5,384 nucleotides of DNA from Candidatus Aenigmatarchaeota archaeon (GTDB taxonomy: Archaea; Aenigmatarchaeota; Aenigmatarchaeia; Aenigmatarchaeales; Aenigmatarchaeaceae). The DNA is taken from NCBI GenBank assembly GCA_017608545.1, contig JAFCFQ010000029.1, positions 1-5,384 on the forward strand, written 5' to 3'. Both the position numbers and the translations under genes were made by a program. Shown here in pieces: positions 1 through 4,023 of this stretch; the stretch's first letter is position 1; the number at the start of each line of letters is the position of its first letter. The notes below the pieces were generated by a model that saw only the letters and a list, made by a program, of their open reading frames with translations, ran no database searches and had not been told where the DNA came from.

Positions 1-107
1 TGAGGATTCCCAAGAAGATTGTTGAAACTTATAAACTAGTCCCTGGTAGAAAAGCGACTATAATACCAGAAAAGACTGGCTTCAAAGTTATTCCTAGAAA
101 AAAATAA
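1..107 (+). CDS. AbrB/SpoVT-like DNA-binding protein, C-terminal part (5' end outside window)
   Basis: The open frame runs from base 3 to a TAA at 105-107 and gives 34 residues beginning RIPKKIVETYKLVPGRKA. The order 'IPKKIVE..KLVPGRKATIIPE' followed by 'GFKVIPRKK' matches the second half of the swapped-hairpin AbrB/MazE/SpoVT fold: an IPKxIxexxgLxPGdkv segment, then a short strand and a basic tail. Proteins of this family are small dimeric DNA-binding regulators, often transition-state regulators or antitoxins. The start and any partner gene lie upstream of the window, so free-standing regulator and antitoxin cannot be told apart. The next gene is on the opposite strand, so this is the last gene of its transcript. 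The short length seen makes this a motif-level assignment. Confidence 0.58.
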   Translation, partial: RIPKKIVETYKLVPGRKATIIPEKTGFKVIPRKK

Positions 108-109
108 TG

Positions 110-116
110 TTTTTGT
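110..116 (+). terminator. T-rich stretch after the AbrB-like gene
   Basis: Five T residues (110-114) start two bases after the stop codon of the AbrB-like gene. Archaeal RNA polymerase often terminates at oligo-T without a hairpin, so this is a plausible but weak terminator. No stem is visible. Confidence 0.28.
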
Positions 117-146
117 TAGTGATAAAATGAAAATAATTTTTGATAT

Positions 147-163
147 AACATTATAATCTTGAA
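147..163. repeat. Copy 1 of a 16-bp repeat (ACATTATAATCTTGAA)
   Basis: The 16-mer at about 148-163 recurs exactly at 1652-1667. Its first nine bases recur again in the promoter of the GH1 gene (2592-2600). This copy lies in the convergent gap 108-236, which otherwise holds no ORF above about a dozen codons and no recognisable RNA gene. Its core is TATA-like, and read as a promoter it would fire rightward into the 3' end of the minus-strand gene that ends at 237. In AT-rich DNA a 16-bp match could still be chance. Confidence 0.4.
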
Positions 164-236
164 TAGGTAATCTCTTTTAACCGTCATGATCATAAAAAAT
201 TACATTTTATTAATTTAGTGTTAAGAAGTTTCATTG

Positions 237-791
237 TTATGTAGGTGTATAACCACAAGCTAATTCTTTGCATTGCAAATCATCTTCTATTTTAAGTTCA
301 TATTTACAGAATTCAAATAATGTATCTTTGTTATCAATTATCCCGTCTTTATTGGCATCAAGACAAATTATGATATTTTTAGTAGAAGTTTTTTCAAAAC
401 CAATTTTAGACAATTCTGCGCAGGCTTTTCCCTTTGGAGTTTGTACCATTGTAGGTTCAGTTTTAGGATATGTAAGATTGAAATAAAAAGCAATAGATAT
501 TAAAAATACAAATAAAATAGCTATACTCCAATATTGTTTTTTATTTTTTACAAAAAATGAACTTCCAAATAGAATTGTTAATATACCAAAAATAAATTGA
601 GACATAATACTTGAAGTTAAATAAATTTTTTCAGTTCTCCAGCATTTTTCTACGGTAATGTATTTTGAGGGCTTCTTTACAGTAATATATTTTGGAATGT
701 AAAAAGTAGAAAATAAAATAAAAATTCCAATTAAAATTATTACTAAACTTAAATATTTTTTTCTCCTTTCATTTATTTTAATGAGAGACAT
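237..791 (-). CDS. Three-helix membrane protein with an EF-hand/dockerin-like calcium loop
   Basis: This gene encodes 184 residues of unrecognised family. Hydrophobic helices lie at about residues 13-31, 61-81 and 88-106, and the N-terminus is basic (INERRKKY). The soluble tail (107-184) holds five of the six cysteines (C124, C143, C162, C174, C179; the sixth is C50 in the first loop). It also carries one complete calcium-type loop, DANKDGIIDNKD, at 145-156, with acidic or Asn ligands at 1, 3, 5, 9 and 12 and Gly at 6. This matches the DxNxDGxIxxxD pattern of dockerin/EF-hand repeats. An odd number of helices after a positively charged N-terminus suggests the tail is extracytoplasmic, where the cysteines could form disulfides. 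A nine-residue near-repeat (KYITVKKPS/KYITVEKCW) fills the first loop. The ATG at 791 was chosen because no upstream in-frame start is better. No SD is present. The role is unknown. Confidence 0.75.
   Translation of the reverse strand: MSLIKINERRKKYLSLVIILIGIFILFSTFYIPKYITVKKPSKYITVEKCWRTEKIYLTSSIMSQFIFGILTILFGSSFFVKNKKQYWSIAILFVFLISIAFYFNLTYPKTEPTMVQTPKGKACAELSKIGFEKTSTKNIIICLDANKDGIIDNKDTLFEFCKYELKIEDDLQCKELACGYTPT
655..694 (-). repeat. Imperfect 27-bp tandem duplication inside the membrane protein gene
   Basis: The plus-strand text GTAATGTATTTTG at 655-667 recurs as GTAATATATTTTG at 682-694, exactly 27 bases later. In the protein this is the pair KYITV at residues 34-38 and 43-47. The offset is nine codons, so the frame is kept. 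It looks like a small in-frame duplication in the loop after the first membrane helix. Confidence 0.55.
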
Positions 792-851
792 AACATCAAT
801 AATTCATTTAATTTTTTATCACTTCAGCATAAATGCCACATTTTTCAAATA

Positions 852-867
852 AAAAATATATATATAA
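852..867 (-). promoter_or_regulatory. Candidate TATA element for the membrane protein gene
   Basis: On the minus strand this reads as a TTATATATATATT run, a strong TATA-like element. It lies about 65 nt upstream of the ATG at 791 and would give a leader of roughly 40 nt. A weaker A-rich box (TAAAAAA, 812-818) lies about 24 nt upstream of the ATG and would give a leaderless message. I cannot decide between them. Confidence 0.33.
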
Positions 868-905
868 CATGTCACAATTTATAATTTAGCACTTGTTTAA
901 TATAA

Positions 906-924
906 TTTTTAGAAATTCTAAAAA
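906..924 (-). terminator. Perfect 9-bp-arm palindrome after the 62-residue Cys protein gene
   Basis: TTTTTAGAA at 906-914 and TTCTAAAAA at 916-924 are exact reverse complements around a single A. The centre lies about 20 nt past the stop codon of the minus-strand gene that ends at 937. As RNA it would fold into an eight-pair stem with a three-base loop. It is A/U-rich and so weak, but its place and its flanking U-rich arms fit a transcription end. It could instead be a protein-binding palindrome. Confidence 0.42.
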
Positions 925-936
925 GATTTTAAATAT

Positions 937-1125
937 TTAACTATCTCTTAAAGATTCTTCAAGATGTAGTAACCATTTAATCCTTTCTTGGTTGGTTATT
1001 CTTTGATTGCATGTTTCTTTAGGACTTAAACTACAATATTTAAAACCTGTAGAATCAGCTCTGACACTGCTTCTGTTAGATTTATAAGTACAATCTCCTT
1101 TATACATGCATCGCTCTCTCTTCAT
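937..1125 (-). CDS. Small four-cysteine protein, function unknown
   Basis: This gene encodes 62 residues. Cysteines C6, C12, C31 and C39 are spaced C-x5-C-x18-C-x7-C. That count and arrangement would suit a single zinc site or two disulfides, but the spacing matches no zinc-ribbon or ferredoxin motif that I know. Residues 1-30 are rich in K/R (MKRERC start), and residues 43-60 look like an amphipathic helix (TNQERIKWLLHLEESLRD). There is no signal peptide or membrane segment. The ATG at 1125 is favoured because a TTTAAA box is centred about 25 nt upstream, the distance expected for a leaderless archaeal transcript. The gene is monocistronic by spacing, with 145 bases to the next minus-strand gene. 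Its reality rests on the promoter fit and the cysteine pattern rather than on homology. Confidence 0.6.
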   Translation of the reverse strand: MKRERCMYKGDCTYKSNRSSVRADSTGFKYCSLSPKETCNQRITNQERIKWLLHLEESLRDS

Positions 1126-1134
1126 ATTTTAACA

Positions 1135-1154
1135 TTTCAAGTGAAACTTTAAAC
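1135..1154 (-). promoter_or_regulatory. TATA box and adjacent palindrome for the 62-residue Cys protein
   Basis: On the minus strand GTTTAAAG (plus coordinates 1147-1154) is centred 25 nt before the ATG at 1125, which predicts a leaderless mRNA. Directly downstream of the box is a near-perfect palindrome, TTTCAAGTGAAA (1135-1146), with arms TTTCA/TGAAA. It lies between box and start, where a bound protein would block polymerase. The TATA call is fairly good; the operator role is inference. Confidence 0.5.
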
Positions 1155-1219
1155 ACTTTTTTATTTTAGAGAAAATCTTTTACTAAAAAATTACGTTTTA
1201 TTGATATTTCGTTTGTTAA

Positions 1220-1256
1220 TATTTACAAAGTCCTTGTTAAAGCTTGAATGTAAATA
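1220..1256 (+). promoter_or_regulatory. Inverted repeat TATTTACA...TGTAAATA upstream of the 82-residue gene
   Basis: TATTTACA (1220-1227) and TGTAAATA (1249-1256) are exact reverse complements with 21 bases between them. The right arm abuts the TATA-like box at 1257-1264. Half-sites about 29 bp apart, centre to centre, lie close to three helical turns, so they could bind a regulator on one DNA face. Alternatively the pairing is a chance product of AT-rich sequence. Confidence 0.35.
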
Positions 1257-1264
1257 GTTTAAAT
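1257..1264 (+). promoter_or_regulatory. TATA box for the 82-residue gene
   Basis: GTTTAAAT is centred about 36 nt before the ATG at 1296, which would give a leader of about nine bases. The identical octamer stands at the same distance before the methyltransferase gene (4696-4703), which supports the call. Confidence 0.45.
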
Positions 1265-1295
1265 TCTTTGATAACTAAAATATAATATTGATTTT

Positions 1296-1544
1296 ATGAA
1301 AGCAACTACCGAAAAAATCAAAAGAACTATCAGTTATTTAGTAGATATTGGTAGAAAAAACAAAACTTATTTTGGCTTAGCAACAATTTCTGGAGTTGCT
1401 GGTTTTGCATTAACAGGAGATCCTTTTAAAGGTTTTAGTGCTTCTACAATGACAGGACTTATTTCTATACAATATAAAATTAAAGAAAAAATAAAGATTG
1501 AAAAAATTAAAAAAGAATATAGAAACGGCATTCAATTTAATTAA
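1296..1544 (+). CDS. Small probable membrane protein, function unknown
   Basis: This gene encodes 82 residues of a family I do not recognise. A basic N-terminal helix (about 3-22, TEKIKRTISYLVDIGRKN) leads to a glycine- and alanine-rich hydrophobic stretch at 24-40 (TYFGLATISGVAGFALT). A short polar turn (GDPFKGF) follows, then a second moderately hydrophobic stretch at 47-59. The tail is strongly basic and coiled-coil-like (KIKEKIKIEKIKKEY, 61-75). The pattern suggests a helical hairpin in the membrane with both charged ends in the cytoplasm. The ATG at 1296 is preceded by a TATA-like box at a fitting distance; no SD is visible. Its TAA stop overlaps the stop of a possible small gene on the other strand within the palindrome TTAA. 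Confidence 0.65.
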   Translation: MKATTEKIKRTISYLVDIGRKNKTYFGLATISGVAGFALTGDPFKGFSASTMTGLISIQYKIKEKIKIEKIKKEYRNGIQFN

Positions 1545-1651
1545 ATCCTTTCCAAAAGAGCTTTGATGTTTTCTTTGTATTTGTTAATTTCACTTTGATA
1601 TTTGGACAATTTTTTAGTGTATAACCTTTTGAACAAGAAAAAAATATTCAT
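1541..1651 (-). CDS. Possible 36-residue lysine-rich small protein
   Basis: The minus-strand frame from the ATG at 1649-1651 to the TAA at 1541-1543 gives MNIFFLFKRLYTKKLSKYQS, then about 16 more helix-forming, charged residues ending LLERI. The first seven residues are hydrophobic and the rest is amphipathic and lysine-rich, so it could be a membrane-associated peptide. It starts 29 nt after the stop of the transglutaminase-like gene on the same strand, so co-transcription is possible. It has no TATA box at a proper distance and no SD of its own. It fills a convergent gap that would otherwise be empty, and its stop overlaps that of the 82-residue gene. At this length an open frame can be chance, so the call is tentative. 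Confidence 0.38.
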   Translation of the reverse strand: MNIFFLFKRLYTKKLSKYQSEINKYKENIKALLERI

Positions 1652-1667
1652 ACATTATAATCTTGAA
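1652..1667. repeat. Copy 2 of the 16-bp repeat (ACATTATAATCTTGAA)
   Basis: This is identical over 16 bases to the copy at about 148-163. Like the first, it lies just outside the 3' end of a minus-strand gene (here the one ending at 1681), in a gap between convergent genes. It also lies immediately upstream of the start of the possible 36-residue ORF. Confidence 0.4.
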
Positions 1668-1680
1668 ACAGAAAAATAGT

Positions 1681-2217
1681 TCATATGTGAGCTTGGATTT
1701 TTACCTTTTTCAATAATTCTTTACATATCTTTTTTATAAAAACTTCATCTTCTTCATATCCATTAAATTTTAAAACTTTCTCATATTCTCCAAAATGAGG
1801 ACCAAATGAAGGATCTGCAAGGAAGAATTTATCATTAACTTTAACTTTTACCCAAGCATGCCTACTTCTACCGTTTCTGTTAAGAACTGTACCACATTTG
1901 TAATAATTTTCAAAATTTTCTATTGTTAATATCATTGATAAAATTGCAGCTTTTTCTTTGCAAACACCTTTTCTTAATCCTAATGAACTCAACAAAGAAA
2001 CTTCTTTTACTCCTTTTTCCCAACCACGTTCACCTCTAATACTTTTGTAAACAAAATCAACAAACCTTCCAACCCTTTTTTCATTTTTATTGTCCCTAGC
2101 ATAATTTTTAGCTTTTTGATAAAATTCTTGAATCAAAGGTTCATTATATCTAGGAATAATTAAAGTATAACCATTTCCTTTACTCTTTATTTTTTGTCCT
2201 TCCTTTAGCATATTCAC
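1681..2217 (-). CDS. Transglutaminase-like (cysteine-peptidase fold) protein
   Basis: Counted from the GTG at 2217 the protein has 178 residues. The catalytic triad of the transglutaminase-like superfamily is visible in order: C86 in LRKGVCKEKAAILSMIL, H120 in SRHAWVKVKV, and D135 in FFLADPSFG. The G-V-C, H-A-W-V-x-V and D-P-S/T contexts are typical of that fold, whose members hydrolyse or transfer amide bonds. Residues 27-60 are helical and precede the Cys helix as usual. There is no signal peptide or membrane helix, so it is probably cytoplasmic. The substrate cannot be told: archaeal proteins of this type include peptidases and uncharacterised amidases. The ATG at 2211 (M3) is the better start, since the TATA-like ATTTAAAT is centred 25-26 nt before it. 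The gene is divergent from the small Cys protein at 2267. Confidence 0.78.
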   Translation of the reverse strand: MNMLKEGQKIKSKGNGYTLIIPRYNEPLIQEFYQKAKNYARDNKNEKRVGRFVDFVYKSIRGERGWEKGVKEVSLLSSLGLRKGVCKEKAAILSMILTIENFENYYKCGTVLNRNGRSRHAWVKVKVNDKFFLADPSFGPHFGEYEKVLKFNGYEEDEVFIKKICKELLKKVKIQAHI

Positions 2218-2232
2218 TACTTAATAGTTAAC

Positions 2233-2240
2233 ATTTAAAT
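2233..2240. promoter_or_regulatory. Symmetric TATA box shared by two divergent genes
   Basis: ATTTAAAT is a perfect palindrome in the 49-bp gap between divergent genes. Its centre lies about 25 nt before the ATG at 2211 on the minus strand and about 30 nt before the GTG at 2267 on the plus strand. One TBP site could therefore serve both transcripts with little or no leader. The minus-strand side has the more purine-rich flank (AAAAAAAT), as expected for a BRE that favours the transglutaminase-like gene. Confidence 0.5.
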
Positions 2241-2266
2241 ATTTTTTTCCTTAAATAATTAAAAAC

Positions 2267-2491
2267 GTGAGAAAAATGGTTTTGGAAACAGATTTATTAA
2301 CATTTCAAGAGAAGAATGTAATAGCATATTGGCTAACTGCTTGCGAAGATATGCAAGTTAAAGATTCTGAACCACGCTGTGAAGAATGCCCAATTTACAA
2401 CAGTTGTAAAGAGTTAAGAATGAAAATATGGGGTAGAGACATTTTAGAAGACAAAGAATATGAAATGGTTTATGAATTAAGAGAAAAATGA
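2267..2491 (+). CDS. Small four-cysteine protein, probable metal or Fe-S site, function unknown
   Basis: Counted from the GTG at 2267 the protein has 74 residues. The ATG at 2276 gives 71 and is an equally good start. Cysteines are C26, C38, C41 and C47: a distant Cys, then RCEECPIYNSCKEL with C-x2-C-x5-C spacing. That cluster resembles metal-binding knuckles and the C-terminal Fe-S clusters of Cas4/AddB-type nucleases in spacing only; no nuclease residues are present. The protein is otherwise helical and acidic (about residues 12-30 and 46-74), soluble, and without a signal peptide. It has its own start next to the shared divergent TATA box and ends 143 bases before the GH1 gene, which has a separate promoter. 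I do not recognise the family. Zinc or Fe-S binding is an inference from the cysteines. Confidence 0.65.
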   Translation: MRKMVLETDLLTFQEKNVIAYWLTACEDMQVKDSEPRCEECPIYNSCKELRMKIWGRDILEDKEYEMVYELREK

Positions 2492-2495
2492 CTTG

Positions 2496-2502
2496 TTTTT
2501 AT
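2496..2502 (+). terminator. T-rich stretch after the 74-residue Cys protein
   Basis: TTTTT at 2496-2500 follows the TGA stop by four bases. It is a plausible hairpin-free archaeal terminator that separates this gene from the GH1 gene. Confidence 0.33.
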
Positions 2503-2594
2503 TCTATATCTAGTCTTTTCATAACTCTTTGAACTCCAGAATATTTCTACTTCTCTATCACTAACACATAAAGGCAAAAAACAAAAGCTTTACA

Positions 2595-2607
2595 TTATAA
2601 ATTTAAA
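2595..2607 (+). promoter_or_regulatory. Promoter of the GH1 beta-glycosidase gene
   Basis: TTATAAATTTAAA lies 28-40 nt before the ATG at 2635. The TTATAAAT part is centred about 36 nt upstream, the same spacing as the boxes of the 82-residue gene and the methyltransferase, so a leader of about nine bases is expected. The box begins inside the ACATTATAA motif that is part of the 16-bp repeat found elsewhere in the window. Confidence 0.47.
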
Positions 2608-2611
2608 CCTG

Positions 2612-2632
2612 TAACAACAATATTTTTTGTTA
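2612..2632 (+). promoter_or_regulatory. Small inverted repeat at the GH1 start site
   Basis: TAACAA (2612-2617) and TTGTTA (2627-2632) are exact reverse complements separated by nine bases. They lie between the TATA box and the start codon, over the predicted transcription start. That is where an archaeal repressor commonly binds. The arms are short and AT-rich, so this is only a candidate. Confidence 0.28.
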
Positions 2633-2634
2633 TT

Positions 2635-4023
2635 ATGAAAAAATATATTTTTCCAAATGATTTTATTTGGGGTGTAGCAACATCTGCATACCAAATAGAA
2701 GGAGCTTGGAATGAAGATGGTAAAGGAGAATCTATATGGGATAAATTTGTTCATCAAAAAGGAAATATAGAAAACAACGATACTGGAGACGTGGCTTGCG
2801 ATCATTATCATCGCTATAAAGAAGATGTTCAAATAATGAAAAAGCTTGAAATTCAAGCTTATAGATTTTCTATTTCATGGACAAGAATTTTTCCAAAAGG
2901 TTTTGGAGAACCAAACAAAAAAGGTTTAGAGTTCTATAAAAATTTGATTAATTGTTTGTTAGAATCAAAAATAAGACCAGTTGTTACTCTTTATCATTGG
3001 GATTTACCACAAGCACTCCAAGAAATTGGTGGTTGGTCAAATAGAAAAATAATAAAGCATTTTGAAAATTTTGCAAAATTTATGTTTGAAGAGCTTGAAG
3101 ACAAAGTTTACATGTGGATTACTCATAACGAACCATCTCTAGTTGCTTATTGTGGTTACGCTTTTGGTGAACACCCACCAGCACTTAAAGATCCTAAAAA
3201 AGCGATGCAGGCAGCTCATAACCTTTTATTATCTCATGGAAAAGTTGTTCAGTTGTTCAAAGATATGAAATTAAAAGGGAAAATAGGAATTAGTTTGAAC
3301 TTGAGTACGATTTATCCAAAAAGAAGATTTAGAAAAGACTTAATTGCTGCTAAGAGACAAGATGAATTCAAAAATAGATGGTTTTTGGACCCTTTATTTA
3401 AAGGATTTTATCCAAGTATGCTTTTTAAATTTTTGAAAAAAAAGAATATAGAACCTAATATCGAAAAAGGAGACTTAGAAACAATTAAAACTCCTATAGA
3501 TTTCTTAGGAATTAATTATTACTCAAGGGATATTGTTAAAGCTATTGATGATAGTACTTTTGTTGAATACATGGGAATAGAACATAAGAAGTATCCTCAA
3601 GGTTTATATGATTTGCTCATTAGAATAAAAAGAGATTATGAAAATATACCTATTTACATTACCGAAAATGGTATACATCTTAAAGATAAATTAACAAAAG
3701 ACAATAAAGTTCATGATATAAAAAGAATAGAATATTTAGAAGAACACATTAAAAAAGCTTGGGAAGCTATTAGAGATGGAGTTAAATTGAAAGGATACTT
3801 CCTTTGGTCATTAATTGATAATTTTGAATGGACATATGGTTATTCTAGAAGATTTGGAATCGTTTATGTTGATTTTAAAACACTTAAAAGAATATTAAAA
3901 GATAGTGCGTATTTCTATAGAGATGTTATAAGAAATAATGGTATTTTGGAAAATGTTAGCTTAAAAGAAAAACAACTAAATGAGTTAAAACAAAAAATAG
4001 CGAGAAGATTTAATTCTTTTTAA
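2635..4023 (+). CDS. GH1 family beta-glycosidase (beta-glucosidase type)
   Basis: This 462-residue enzyme cleaves terminal beta-linked glucose or a similar sugar with retention of configuration. The GH1 N-terminal signature is FIWGVATSAYQIEGA (10-24). The general acid/base is E166 in ITHNEP and the nucleophile is E344 in YITENG. Sugar-binding positions are all present: Q20, H121-W122, N165, N294 and Y296 in GINYYS, W391, and E398-W399 in DNFEWTYGYSRRFG. E398 with R406-F407 points to unphosphorylated substrates; 6-phospho-glycosidases carry Ser with Lys and Tyr there. The length suits the shorter bacterial-type enzymes rather than the longer Sulfolobus/Pyrococcus ones, which hints at transfer from bacteria. 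His in place of the usual Leu/Phe in T-x-NEP is a minor variant. A charged 20-residue helix (443-462) extends beyond the usual end. There is no signal peptide, so it is cytoplasmic. It has its own TATA box, and its stop overlaps the convergent regulator's stop. Confidence 0.95.
   Translation: MKKYIFPNDFIWGVATSAYQIEGAWNEDGKGESIWDKFVHQKGNIENNDTGDVACDHYHRYKEDVQIMKKLEIQAYRFSISWTRIFPKGFGEPNKKGLEFYKNLINCLLESKIRPVVTLYHWDLPQALQEIGGWSNRKIIKHFENFAKFMFEELEDKVYMWITHNEPSLVAYCGYAFGEHPPALKDPKKAMQAAHNLLLSHGKVVQLFKDMKLKGKIGISLNLSTIYPKRRFRKDLIAAKRQDEFKNRWFLDPLFKGFYPSMLFKFLKKKNIEPNIEKGDLETIKTPIDFLGINYYSRDIVKAIDDSTFVEYMGIEHKKYPQGLYDLLIRIKRDYENIPIYITENGIHLKDKLTKDNKVHDIKRIEYLEEHIKKAWEAIRDGVKLKGYFLWSLIDNFEWTYGYSRRFGIVYVDFKTLKRILKDSAYFYRDVIRNNGILENVSLKEKQLNELKQKIARRFNSF

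Noticed and set aside
112..190. C/D-box small RNA in the convergent gap (GTGATAAAATGA-like C box)
   Set aside because: The C box is imperfect and no CTGA D box lies at a usable distance.
181..196. Palindrome ATGATCAT in the convergent gap
   Set aside because: The symmetry stops at eight bases and no promoter lies beside it. It is expected by chance.
268..486. 72-codon plus-strand open frame
   Set aside because: It lies entirely antisense within the membrane protein gene, has no promoter or SD, and its cysteine- and serine-rich composition is that of a shadow frame.
808..870. 20-residue minus-strand ORF (MLYIYFLFEKCGIYAEVIKN) upstream of the membrane protein gene
   Set aside because: It has no SD and no TATA box at a proper distance. 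It overlaps the likely promoter of the gene at 791, and chance frames of this length are common here.
2590..2856. 88-codon minus-strand open frame over the GH1 5' end
   Set aside because: It is antisense to the conserved GH1 N-terminus. The translation is dominated by F, I, Y and C, typical of the reverse of an AT-rich, lysine-rich gene.
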